Shown here: positions 28,980 through 36,213 of the stretch, piece by piece
Numbering within the stretch: the stretch's first letter is position 1
How the letters are laid out: every line of letters begins with the position of its first letter
Assembly (NCBI GenBank): GCA_035325995.1
Contig: DAOKYU010000001.1
Coordinates: 532,681 to 596,680, forward strand
Origin: Thermodesulfobacteriota bacterium
GTDB taxonomy: Bacteria > Desulfobacterota_D > UBA1144 > Nemesobacterales > UBA2774
DNA: 64,000 nt
Direction: 5' to 3'
Program-made: the position numbers and the translations under genes
Notes under the pieces: generated by a model
What the model saw: only the letters and a program-made list of their open reading frames with translations
What the model was told of the DNA's origin: nothing
Databases searched by the model: none

Positions 28980-31247
28980 CTATATCTCGTAATAAGGATT
29001 ATTTTCCTTGTCCATAAGCAAGCCGTATTCTTCGTCGTATTCGAGCCTGACGAAGTTGCCGCCGTCGTCGCTGATACGATAAATCAGCTTCTTCCCATGA
29101 AGCAGCTTGAACTGCATATCCGATATTTGGGTTACAAATGACATCGCGTCGTAATACCGTTTTTCTTCAATGCACTGCATGTATTCGTCCTGAAAGCGAG
29201 CCGGAATAACCTCTACGCTTTTGAAGAGACCTTCGAATTCCTGTCTGCCGTCGGGACTATCCACGAAAGGATGAAGCGATTTTAAATATCGCTGGAACAG
29301 GCTTCTTATGAAATTATATTTTTCTTCCTGTTCCTCGTCATATCCGTTCTCGTATACATAATCGATAAGGCCCTGTATACAGGATTCGTGGAGTATATCG
29401 ACGTCGCCGAGCGCTTCGATGGTTCGTTCGGTGATTGTTTCAGAATAGATGTATTTATCGCTCGATCCCCCGATGCGGCAGACGTTTACGTCACAAATGC
29501 CTTTTTCGCCCTTCCTGTTGATTCGCCCGAAGCGCTGTATGAGGGCGTCTATTGGCGCCGGCTCGGTGAACAGGACATCGAAATCTATGTCCAGCGAGAC
29601 TTCTATCGCCTGTGTCCCAACTAGCAGGCCCGCATCTTTCAGCTCCTTTTCTATCGACTCCCTGTTTCTAAGAACGAACCTGCTGTGGAGCAGTCGAGGA
29701 TTAGGCGAGTAGTCTCTCAATTCTCCGTATATATGCTGGGCGCTTTTTACAGTATTACACACCACCATGACTCTCTTTCCTTGGTCAAGCTCCTTTCTTA
29801 TAAGCGGTAGATTGCTTATGATGTCCCCGTCCAGGAGCTTGATCCTGTGCCGCGTAAATTGATCGTCCCTGTCCTTCGGCGACATCTCCACTTCGTTGAG
29901 ACTGTCCGGCTCGAACAGGGAGAGGAATTTTTCCCTGAGAAACTTCGGCATCGTCGCCGTCATGATGCAGAATTTCGCCCCATATTCCCGGTGAAGTTTC
30001 TCTATCATAGTCACTATGAGTGCTGTTGTGTGCGAGTCATATGCGTGTATCTCGTCGAATATAAAGAGCCCGTTCGACATTTCGGCGAACTGCATTTCGA
30101 AGCCCTTTATACCAAAAAAGGCTTTGAGCAGCTGAAAAGGCGTCAGTATTTTGTACGGCTTGTAGAGTTTTCGCGCGAGACTCTGAATATTATCTACCTT
30201 CTTTTTTCTCTTTAGATAATCCTCTCCCCGTTCGGTCAGGGATTTATAATGAAAATAATTGGCCTTACCGTGGAGCATGCCGACCATCTCGTCGGTCATT
30301 ATCTCCTTTTGCCTGTTGTACATTGCGTTAATGCTGGCTGTATACGGCAGAACGTAAAATACGCGCTGCCCGGCGGTTTCGTTCTGATTGTTGGCGCTCC
30401 ACAGAAGAGAAGCCTCCGTCTTTCCGGATCCTGTAGGGGCGGATAGGAAGAGGTTCCCTCTGGAGTGAGAAGCCTCCTCCTGTATGCCGTTCCAGCTGAC
30501 TGGTTTATAGATTTTGTCTTCAATGCTTTTTTTCAAGGCCCCTTCGAGATTATCCAGCGCGGATAGAATCTCGTTCTTTCCAGCTCTGTCCGAGGCGAGA
30601 TGGTCGCAGGCGATAAGACATCCGCGCATCAGCATGCCGTAATTGCCGTGAAGCGGCGTGAGCTCGTTATTATTCCGTTGTTTGTAATACGGGAGGAGAT
30701 AATCATGGTATGCATTTATCAGCTTGTTTATGTCTTCCACCGGAACGAATTTGCAAGCGTCAAACGGGCACCATTTCACGATGAGATTTTGTATCTCCAT
30801 TAAGTCTTCCCTGTTGATTGCCATCTCACTGATCTTATCTTTCCAATTCTGGTAGCCGGGGTTGGTTTCGGGGTAGCATGGATAGCCGGACCTGAGAGTC
30901 ATTATGTCTTTGTGGTGAGTCAGGATGGCGAGCCCGATTGCCTGTTTTTGGCTGTCTGGAAATTTCAGACCGACTGCAAAACCGGCGGATAATATTTCGT
31001 GCCTGTAATTCCACCTGGCCCCTGTCAGGAGCTGCTCCTGGAAGCCCGACGCCGCCTTTCCGAGGTCGTGAAGAGCCACGGCGTAATACAAATGCTCGAA
31101 GAAATCGGGCTGACCTGAAATATCGGCTAGAAAGGGCATTCTTTCCCTCAGGCTCGAATAAACCTCTATGCAGTTGCCGGTATGCTCTACCAGGCTCTCC
31201 CGAGGATCGCTCTTGGCCAGAAGCGGTATAGTTTCAATGTTGACCAT
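28980..31247 (-). CDS. cas3: CRISPR-associated helicase-nuclease Cas3 (type I-B)
   Basis: A 755-residue fusion of an HD nuclease and an SF2 helicase. HD ligands: VEHTG (His22), ALHDLGKAASGF (His60-Asp61) and LTHHKDI. Helicase motifs: Walker A SAPTGSGKTE near residue 270, DEIH near 397 (FIFDEIHAYD), SATMP-type motif III (CIMTATMPK) and QRFGRINRKG as motif VI. It degrades the strand displaced by Cascade. The ATG at 31247 (MVNIETIPLL) is preferred; a GTG at 31259 is also in frame. It overlaps the 3' end of cas5 by 14 nt. Confidence 0.97.
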   Translation of the reverse strand: MVNIETIPLLAKSDPRESLVEHTGNCIEVYSSLRERMPFLADISGQPDFFEHLYYAVALHDLGKAASGFQEQLLTGARWNYRHEILSAGFAVGLKFPDSQKQAIGLAILTHHKDIMTLRSGYPCYPETNPGYQNWKDKISEMAINREDLMEIQNLIVKWCPFDACKFVPVEDINKLINAYHDYLLPYYKQRNNNELTPLHGNYGMLMRGCLIACDHLASDRAGKNEILSALDNLEGALKKSIEDKIYKPVSWNGIQEEASHSRGNLFLSAPTGSGKTEASLLWSANNQNETAGQRVFYVLPYTASINAMYNRQKEIMTDEMVGMLHGKANYFHYKSLTERGEDYLKRKKKVDNIQSLARKLYKPYKILTPFQLLKAFFGIKGFEMQFAEMSNGLFIFDEIHAYDSHTTALIVTMIEKLHREYGAKFCIMTATMPKFLREKFLSLFEPDSLNEVEMSPKDRDDQFTRHRIKLLDGDIISNLPLIRKELDQGKRVMVVCNTVKSAQHIYGELRDYSPNPRLLHSRFVLRNRESIEKELKDAGLLVGTQAIEVSLDIDFDVLFTEPAPIDALIQRFGRINRKGEKGICDVNVCRIGGSSDKYIYSETITERTIEALGDVDILHESCIQGLIDYVYENGYDEEQEEKYNFIRSLFQRYLKSLHPFVDSPDGRQEFEGLFKSVEVIPARFQDEYMQCIEEKRYYDAMSFVTQISDMQFKLLHGKKLIYRISDDGGNFVRLEYDEEYGLLMDKENNPYYEI

Positions 31248-31875
31248 GCATATATACACCCCACCCCCTGGAATCGTCTTCTAATGATTTTCCCTTGTAC
31301 CTGTTTCGTGCCGTTAGAGCGATAAACGGCCGTATTCCTTGCGGGCGGCGCGGTATTTCCTCCGTGAAATGAGTGGGCAGCGCGTGAAGCGTTCCGGTTA
31401 ACTGCCCGTTCGGAAACGGCAGCAACGTGCCGGTATATACCGTTTCTTCTACGTGTTTGAGCTCTATTCTTTCGATTGAGTCGACGGTCGCCAGCTCGGT
31501 CGAGCGCCCGAGCAGCAAAGGATAATGCGGCTCTTTGAAGGCGTCTTCGAGCCACATGTCGGGTGTGTAGAGATATAGCTCGGGGGCCACAAGGAACTGA
31601 CGCCTGGTAATATGACGCCTGGTAATATTCGGATTCGCAGTCAATTTGCCCGCGAATTCGTATATGGTTTCCAGATCCACCGACATGCCCTTGCTTAGGA
31701 AAACATACCCCACGCTCGCCTTGTCGGGAGTTATATAATCTCCGCATGCCGCGGAGATAAGCCCGTATATTGTCGATAGTGGCGGTACCGGCAATGTCGG
31801 CTGGAACCCGCTCACGAACAGCGGATTCCGGAACGACGCCACCCATGCGGTTATATGGATGCGAAGAACTTCCAT
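31234..31875 (-). CDS. cas5: Cascade subunit Cas5 (Cas5b/Cas5t)
   Basis: A 213-residue Cas5 of the RAMP superfamily, which binds the crRNA 5' handle in Cascade. The N-terminal MEVLRIHITAWVASFRNP and the glycine-rich turn PPLSTIYGLISAACGDY are typical. The ATG at 31875 follows the cas7 stop by 1 nt and has GGTG upstream; a longer frame would need a TTG. A 15-bp exact tandem duplication (31598-31627) encodes ITRRHITRRQ in the middle of the protein. Confidence 0.93.
   Translation of the reverse strand: MEVLRIHITAWVASFRNPLFVSGFQPTLPVPPLSTIYGLISAACGDYITPDKASVGYVFLSKGMSVDLETIYEFAGKLTANPNITRRHITRRQFLVAPELYLYTPDMWLEDAFKEPHYPLLLGRSTELATVDSIERIELKHVEETVYTGTLLPFPNGQLTGTLHALPTHFTEEIPRRPQGIRPFIALTARNRYKGKSLEDDSRGWGVYMHGQH
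31598..31627. repeat. 15-bp tandem duplication inside cas5
   Basis: TGACGCCTGGTAATA occurs twice head to tail. It keeps the reading frame and duplicates five residues (ITRRH/ITRRQ on the coding strand). It may be a recent slippage event. Confidence 0.85.
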
Positions 31876-31876
31876 G

Positions 31877-32905
31877 TTATTCACCAATGTGCCCGGCGAG
31901 ATTATCCGAGAACCTGTCTATCACTTTATTAATGGAATCGTATATTATCCCGTCCGAGGCTCCCGTCATTTCTTTAAACTGTGAATCGAGCTCGTCCATG
32001 AACCCTTCTCTTCGGCCGATATATACCGGACCCGAGAGACGGTCCTTGTAGTCGTCGAGCACCTGCTTGAAGGCGGGGATGCTGAATTCGCCCTTCCCTT
32101 CTCTTTCCACCATAAGGTTCATGAAGGGATGGTTCCCGCCCTTTATGACCGCCAGGATTATCAGTTTAGGTGTGACGTCGGTCAGGTGCGAAGTGAGCTG
32201 TGCGCCCCCGCTCAACACCGACAATGCCTTGATCGTATCCTTGCTGCGCTGGAGCCTTACATCCTTCGGCAGTGTCCATGGTGAACTGTCGTCTGTCCTG
32301 CCGCCGCCGTTTTCCTTTATCTTGGTTACGTAGCTCTCTGCTATATTCTTGTAGCCCGTCCTGTTGATATCCCAAAAGGCCCCAACGGCGCCGAGGTCGA
32401 GAGAAAAAATCCCCTTTAGAACCGTCGAGTAAAACTGATGCTCGTATGGAACCGGGTCGCCCTCGTGCCTGGCCATGACGCCGAAGTCGTTTATGGGCTG
32501 CTGCGCCTCGATGGAAATGAGCGGCGAGCATTTAAGGGGTGAGAGCCGTGTAACGGTAATATTCTGCTTCTTCGGCTTTTTCCCCTCTTCTTTGATTTCC
32601 ACGGATTGGGCTCGCATATAACCGAATACGTCGTCATCCGGATATTCGACGGGGTCTGCGGCCGTGAAGGCCGTTTTGTCGGCGCGCTCGATCGGGGAGA
32701 GTTGCCATTTCAGATCTTTTTCAAGCGTTCTTCTCCACCAGCTCCTCCAGGCTTGCCCCGACACATAGGGATAAGTTTTTCTCCCTTTCCGCAAGGTCTT
32801 TACGGCTACCGTGTTCTCAGTCGATTGCGAGGCCTCGAGTCCTGCATTATTCAATGCGGAATGCGGCGCATCTATAAGCACAAGTCCTATTATGTTGTTA
32901 GACAT
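31877..32905 (-). CDS. cas7: Cascade backbone subunit Cas7 (Cst2/DevR family)
   Basis: A 342-residue Cas7 of the DevR/Cst2 group, which forms the crRNA-covering backbone. The start MSNNIIGLVLIDAPHSALNN with KTYPYVSGQAWRSWWRRTL and the GGAQLTSHLTDVTPKLIILA segment are typical. The start is 1 nt after the cas8 stop, with GGAGG inside the end of cas8, so translation is coupled. Confidence 0.93.
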   Translation of the reverse strand: MSNNIIGLVLIDAPHSALNNAGLEASQSTENTVAVKTLRKGRKTYPYVSGQAWRSWWRRTLEKDLKWQLSPIERADKTAFTAADPVEYPDDDVFGYMRAQSVEIKEEGKKPKKQNITVTRLSPLKCSPLISIEAQQPINDFGVMARHEGDPVPYEHQFYSTVLKGIFSLDLGAVGAFWDINRTGYKNIAESYVTKIKENGGGRTDDSSPWTLPKDVRLQRSKDTIKALSVLSGGAQLTSHLTDVTPKLIILAVIKGGNHPFMNLMVEREGKGEFSIPAFKQVLDDYKDRLSGPVYIGRREGFMDELDSQFKEMTGASDGIIYDSINKVIDRFSDNLAGHIGE

Positions 32906-32906
32906 A

Positions 32907-34274
32907 TTAATTTGCCTCCATTTCCGGGTTTATGTCTTCACTCAGTTCTTCCTCAATAATTTCCTCTATTATCTCGCTGTCCTTGAGCCATTCGTGGAGC
33001 CGCTCGTAAATTCGGAAGAGGAGCAGGTACCTGGTTTCATTCCACGGGGATATTCCGTCTTCGGAGGAGGGGAACAGATGGTCGAGATACTCGTCGAGAG
33101 TGAAAAGCGGATCCGGCTCGCCGAGCTTCAGCCTGTCTTTTATGATAAATAGCAGGACATTTTGAAATTCTCGGTAGTATTTCGCATTTTCTAATTGCTT
33201 TAATCTCTTGTCTCTTCCTGACTTTCGTATGCTTTCGGCTATGTTGTCAGCCACTCTCTTGATGGCTGTAATTCTCTCTTCCTGCATATTCTTGACCTCC
33301 TTCAAGTATAGGGAGAGAAGTGACCAGTCTCCCCTATTTCCCCTGTTTTTTAAATCTACAAAAAAGCTGATAATGGATTGCTCATTTAAAAGATATTCAT
33401 AGACCTTGTTGTGTTTATTCTTGTAATCCTCTTCTGATTGTACTTTGTTCCAGTTCACTTTCTGGTATCCGCTTTGCACAATACTGTTCCATGCAGGCTT
33501 GTACTCGGCCTGATTGGCGTAGCGAAGGAACCTGAAAACGGGAGCCGGGAGATAAAAAACTTCGAGGGTAGGACCTTGATTGAAATTAGTAAAGCAAAAC
33601 ACCTGTATTGATGCATCTTCATTGATTTCCCCGAATTCGATCATTTTCCCAGTCATGAAGAAGAGGGCATTGCGGGGGTTGCTGAACCCGGGGTTGTAGC
33701 ATCCCGCGTCTTCTCCCCTGAGTATTTTCTGCGTTATATCAGAAATGCAGGTTCTTGTCCACAAATTGACGGCTTGCCACGAATTGGAGCTAGCAGCCAG
33801 AAATCTTCCCCCACTCGTGACGAAAGACCAGGGGGAGAACTGAATAGCGAGTCTGCAGGCGGAGCAGTAACCTGCCCCGCTATCAAAGCTCGGGAAAAAA
33901 TTCACGAGACCTCCGCTTCCGGTTAAGGGAATATCCGTCTTGGTCAGTCTATGATTTGCCTCTCGTCTTCCACATCCTATGCAGTCCCCTGTCTTGCCGA
34001 GTTCTTTTATCTCTGATATGTATTCATTAAACTCTCTGGTCAGTCTTTTTTTTCTATCTTCTTTTATAGATGTATTAACCAGTGTGCTATTGGGGAAAAT
34101 TGAGTGCAGATTTTTCTTAAGTGCTGGGTTGTCCATAAGTGGCACGATATCTTTGACCGCTTGCTTCAAATCCTCGATGGTAATGTCTTCAGGCTCGGTA
34201 TCTAGCCATTGGCATAAAACACTTGCCCCGGCGTCGACAAAAGAATTTCCCATTAGTTTTTCGTATATAGGCAT
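32907..34274 (-). CDS. cas8: Cascade large subunit Cas8, Cst1/CXXC-CXXC type
   Basis: A 455-residue protein of the Cst1 (Tneap) group of Cas8. It has the family's paired zinc motifs, CIGC near residue 98 and CSAC near residue 138 (GYCSACRLAIQFSPW), after the N-terminal NSFVDAGASVLCQW. Cas8 recognises the PAM. No Shine-Dalgarno is visible before the ATG at 34274. A 48-codon ORF ends 25 nt upstream, so cas8 may be translated after it from the same mRNA. It starts the run cas8-cas7-cas5-cas3-cas4-cas1-cas2. Confidence 0.9.
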   Translation of the reverse strand: MPIYEKLMGNSFVDAGASVLCQWLDTEPEDITIEDLKQAVKDIVPLMDNPALKKNLHSIFPNSTLVNTSIKEDRKKRLTREFNEYISEIKELGKTGDCIGCGRREANHRLTKTDIPLTGSGGLVNFFPSFDSGAGYCSACRLAIQFSPWSFVTSGGRFLAASSNSWQAVNLWTRTCISDITQKILRGEDAGCYNPGFSNPRNALFFMTGKMIEFGEINEDASIQVFCFTNFNQGPTLEVFYLPAPVFRFLRYANQAEYKPAWNSIVQSGYQKVNWNKVQSEEDYKNKHNKVYEYLLNEQSIISFFVDLKNRGNRGDWSLLSLYLKEVKNMQEERITAIKRVADNIAESIRKSGRDKRLKQLENAKYYREFQNVLLFIIKDRLKLGEPDPLFTLDEYLDHLFPSSEDGISPWNETRYLLLFRIYERLHEWLKDSEIIEEIIEEELSEDINPEMEAN

Positions 34275-34299
34275 TATTTGACTGTGTCCATGAATATTA

Positions 34300-34446
34300 T
34301 TACGGCGTCGATAGGCGTCGTTTAACAGCGTTCCATAAATTACTTAGCCATCCTAAGATGTCAAAATCATTGTAAATTAGTAATTCTAAACTATAAGTCG
34401 AGAAACTAGTATAGTGGTTTCTTCTCGCAAATTTTAGCTCCTTCAT
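34300..34446 (-). CDS. 48-residue ORF between cas6 and cas8; candidate CreT-like or regulated leader element
   Basis: An intact ORF too short for usual gene calling. It begins MKELKFARRNHY with tandem AGA codons at 8-9, continues with an aromatic/hydrophobic middle (ELLIYNDFDILGWLSNLW) and ends basic (KRRLSTP). AGGG stands 5 nt before the ATG. It has the AT-rich composition of the cas genes and reads toward cas8, ending 25 nt before it. I recognise no family. Its promoter region (34469-34491) is matched by the pseudo-spacer of the nearby crRNA-like element. In the Haloarcula CreTA pair the toxin RNA is a mini-ORF with tandem AGA codons in the same place between cas6 and cas8, so this is either a CreT-like toxin or a leader peptide. 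It could also be a chance ORF. Confidence 0.5.
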   Translation of the reverse strand: MKELKFARRNHYTSFSTYSLELLIYNDFDILGWLSNLWNAVKRRLSTP

Positions 34447-34459
34447 CGCTACCCTGATT

Positions 34460-34489
34460 TTGAAGCAGATCATACATTAACATTACAAT
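34460..34489 (+). promoter_or_regulatory. Possible rightward promoter for the crRNA-like element
   Basis: TTGAAG (34460-34465), an 18-nt spacer and TACAAT (34484-34489) would start RNA near 34496, about 54 nt before the first pseudo-repeat. The -10 is the same hexamer as in the CRISPR leader. It lies on the opposite strand of the pseudo-spacer's target, so occupancy there could affect both directions. A second, weaker candidate is TTGTAC-N16-TATTCT (34517-34544). Confidence 0.35.
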
Positions 34490-34491
34490 GG
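34469..34491 (-). promoter_or_regulatory. Predicted Cascade target site and promoter of the 48-codon ORF
   Basis: On the minus strand CCA (34491-34489) is followed by TTGTAATGTTAATGTAT (34488-34472). The pseudo-spacer matches it at positions 1-5, 7, 8, 10, 11 and 13-17, with mismatches at 6, 9 and 12. The site overlaps -10-like sequences, including TATGAT (34474-34469), about 22 nt before the ORF. Binding of Cascade here should block transcription of the ORF and perhaps of the cas8 operon. Confidence 0.6.
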
Positions 34492-34549
34492 AAAAACCTC
34501 TTTAGCAATAAAATTTTTGTACGTGGAGAAATATCGAGTATTCTAATTC

Positions 34550-34634
34550 GCTCGTAGAAAACCTATAAGGGATTGAAATTTGTATTGGTACTGTATAGGA
34601 CATATTATCTAACCTACCTACAAGGATTAGAACC
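34550..34634 (+). ncRNA. crRNA-like element with two degenerate repeats (CreA/CreR-like)
   Basis: The first pseudo-repeat (34550-34579) matches the array repeat at 17 of 18 positions over its functional 3' part: the CCTATAAGG hairpin and the handle ATTGAAA, with the final C changed to T. The second (34605-34634) matches 22 of 30 positions and keeps the hairpin arms as CCTACAAGG. Between them lies a 25-nt pseudo-spacer (34580-34604). The crRNA sense is on the plus strand, opposite to the cas genes and to the main array. The pseudo-spacer matches a promoter site 89-108 bp away. A 7-bp hairpin (34630-34648) follows. The position between cas6 and cas8 is that of the known CreTA modules of I-B systems. 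Confidence 0.7.
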
Positions 34635-34648
34635 GCCGTATGCGGTTC
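34630..34648 (+). terminator. Hairpin at the 3' end of the crRNA-like element
   Basis: GAACCGC (34630-34636) pairs with GCGGTTC (34642-34648) around CGTAT. It overlaps the last 5 nt of the second pseudo-repeat. No T-run follows, so termination is uncertain; it could instead protect the RNA 3' end. Confidence 0.4.
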
Positions 34649-34685
34649 GTTATACATATAGCTTTGGCGTGTGAGAATCAACAAT

Positions 34686-35420
34686 TTATATCACCTCAAA
34701 GCACCCGAACCCTTGGGAGTTCTTTCCCCCGAGGCCGGCGTCGTACGCCATCTTCATCAGCTCGCGGTCGCCCGAGAGCTCGTATATGCCCGTCCATCCC
34801 TTGATTACCGTCCCCTTGTACAAGACGATTTTCTGGTTGCCGGGGCTGACTTTCAGCGGGGTAAGGCCGATATGCCCGCGCGGCGTTTTATTGTAATAGG
34901 CCTTGAACTTTTTCCTCACGTTCTCGGATACCAGGTGGCTGAACTCGTTCTCGAATGGAGAATAGTAATATGTTCTCTTCCTCCCGTCGGGATGAGAAAG
35001 GGTGCTATAAATCGTAGCCGGCGACAGCATCCTGATCCTGACCTCGTCATTTTCTATATCGGAGCCGGCCACTTCGGCCGAGACCAGCGAGACGCGCTGG
35101 CCGGCGATTACGCTGGCTTCCCTTCTGAGGAGCTCCTCCGCGAGCTCCTCTATGAATTCATTCAGGACGGAATTCACGACGAGGCGGAATGGCGATGAGA
35201 ACCTGATACCGCCGGCGGCTTTATCTATTTTATAATCACCGAGGAACCGCGAAAACGTGAAGAGCTTGAAGCTCCTCTTCCCCACCTGAAAACCCCTGTC
35301 GTGGAGTATATGGGCGAGCTTCGGAGAAATCGCTTTATAAAGAAACCCCTGCACCTGATAGTTATAGTCGTTGGATACTATGAAATCTTTGTCGGAATTA
35401 AATTCCAGGAGAAGGCGCAT
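34686..35420 (-). CDS. cas6: pre-crRNA processing endoribonuclease Cas6
   Basis: A 244-residue Cas6. It has the N-terminal RAMP fold start MRLLLEFNSDKDFIV, the catalytic-loop candidate His in AHILHDRGF (about residue 40) and the C-terminal glycine-rich loop GLGGKNSQGFGCFEV. It cuts within the repeat to leave the ATTGAAAC handle. It is upstream of and separated from cas8 by 411 bp, unlike the tightly packed rest of the locus, and has its own strong promoter. Confidence 0.95.
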   Translation of the reverse strand: MRLLLEFNSDKDFIVSNDYNYQVQGFLYKAISPKLAHILHDRGFQVGKRSFKLFTFSRFLGDYKIDKAAGGIRFSSPFRLVVNSVLNEFIEELAEELLRREASVIAGQRVSLVSAEVAGSDIENDEVRIRMLSPATIYSTLSHPDGRKRTYYYSPFENEFSHLVSENVRKKFKAYYNKTPRGHIGLTPLKVSPGNQKIVLYKGTVIKGWTGIYELSGDRELMKMAYDAGLGGKNSQGFGCFEVI

Positions 35421-35426
35421 GGACTT

Positions 35427-35456
35427 ATTATAAATTTAATTTATAGTGTAAGTCAA
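35427..35456 (-). promoter_or_regulatory. cas6 promoter, probably leaderless
   Basis: On the minus strand TTGACT (35456-35451), an 18-nt spacer and TATAAT (35432-35427) end 6 nt before the cas6 ATG. Transcription should start at the first base of the codon. No Shine-Dalgarno is present. Confidence 0.75.
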
Positions 35457-35515
35457 TGTAAAAATGGACCAATGGCGAGAATTTTTTTAATCGATGCTTG
35501 CGGAAATAAGGCCTA

Positions 35516-36058
35516 TTATGCAGTACGGTTTCTTTTGCCGATGGCCCCGTACAAATAATAGACGATCAGCAGCACGGTTATGGCCGTGAGAGTGAGCTTC
35601 GCCGTCGCCGCCGCGGAGCCGAGGAATATGGCCGCTCCGGACGCGCTTTCGGGGTCGGCTAATTGGGTGAGAAAAATCGAATTCTCAAGGACGCCGAGTG
35701 CGCCGGCTATTATGGGAATGCTGAACAGCTTGAGAGCCGTTTCCCTTTCGAGCCCCTTCACCAGGGCCCCCAGGAGGTTCGCCAGGAACCCGATGTATCC
35801 GACGATGAAGAGGAAGTCTATCCAGGTGAGTATGATCAGCGAGCGGACGCCTTTTTCGCCGCAGTTGTTTACGATATCCATGAACGCGCCCTTGGTGAAC
35901 GCGAGCTCGAGCTGGAGAATCCCAGCGCAGCCCGCCGGCCTTACGATCTCGTCGGTGTAGTAGATCGCTATGGCCGTGAGGAGGAAATAGCATCCCGAAA
36001 AGATGAGGAATTCCTTTACGGCGATTGCGTTAAAGAGAAAGTTCATGATTCTGCGCAT
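35516..36058 (-). CDS. Small integral membrane protein of unknown function
   Basis: A 180-residue protein with about four or five hydrophobic segments (around residues 14-35, 70-95, 107-127 and 145-168), including LIILTWIDFLFIVGYIGFLA. I recognise no specific family. AGGAGG lies about 10 nt before the ATG. It ends 95 bp upstream of the cas6 start and has core-genome composition, so it marks the edge of the defence island rather than being part of it. Confidence 0.75.
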   Translation of the reverse strand: MRRIMNFLFNAIAVKEFLIFSGCYFLLTAIAIYYTDEIVRPAGCAGILQLELAFTKGAFMDIVNNCGEKGVRSLIILTWIDFLFIVGYIGFLANLLGALVKGLERETALKLFSIPIIAGALGVLENSIFLTQLADPESASGAAIFLGSAAATAKLTLTAITVLLIVYYLYGAIGKRNRTA

Positions 36059-36213
36059 CTGTGGGCCGCCTCCTTTGCCGTCAAAGAGTATCCAGTATAG
36101 CCGGAAACATTCAACTCCAGGCCGGGGGGCGCTTTGTAATCCCGTCCCCCGCTGTGTTAATATTCTTGTTCCGGCGAATCGGCCGGCGGAGCGAATGGAA
36201 ACGGGTGAAACTA

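Noticed and set aside
34304..34320. Direct repeat GGCGTCG-ATA-GGCGTCG as a cas8 operator
   Set aside because: It lies in the last codons of the 48-codon ORF (RRLSTP) and may simply reflect coding; kept only as a weak option.
34337..34364. TTGACA-N16-TAATTT as the cas8 promoter
   Set aside because: The -10 is poor and the sequence lies inside the 48-codon ORF; possible but not supported enough to list.
34488..34505. Five-codon mini-ORF (M-E-K-P-L) on the plus strand as a CreT candidate
   Set aside because: No ribosome site and no rare codons, and the pseudo-spacer match fits the leftward ORF promoter better.
34515..34520. Pseudo-spacer seed match at TTTGTA near 34515, and at 34370 and 27078
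   Set aside because: Only 5-6 bases match with no extension; the site at 34488-34472 is far better.
36061..36213. N-terminal extension of the TPR gene
   Set aside because: The extra residues are not TPR-like and the ATG at 36214 has a ribosome site.
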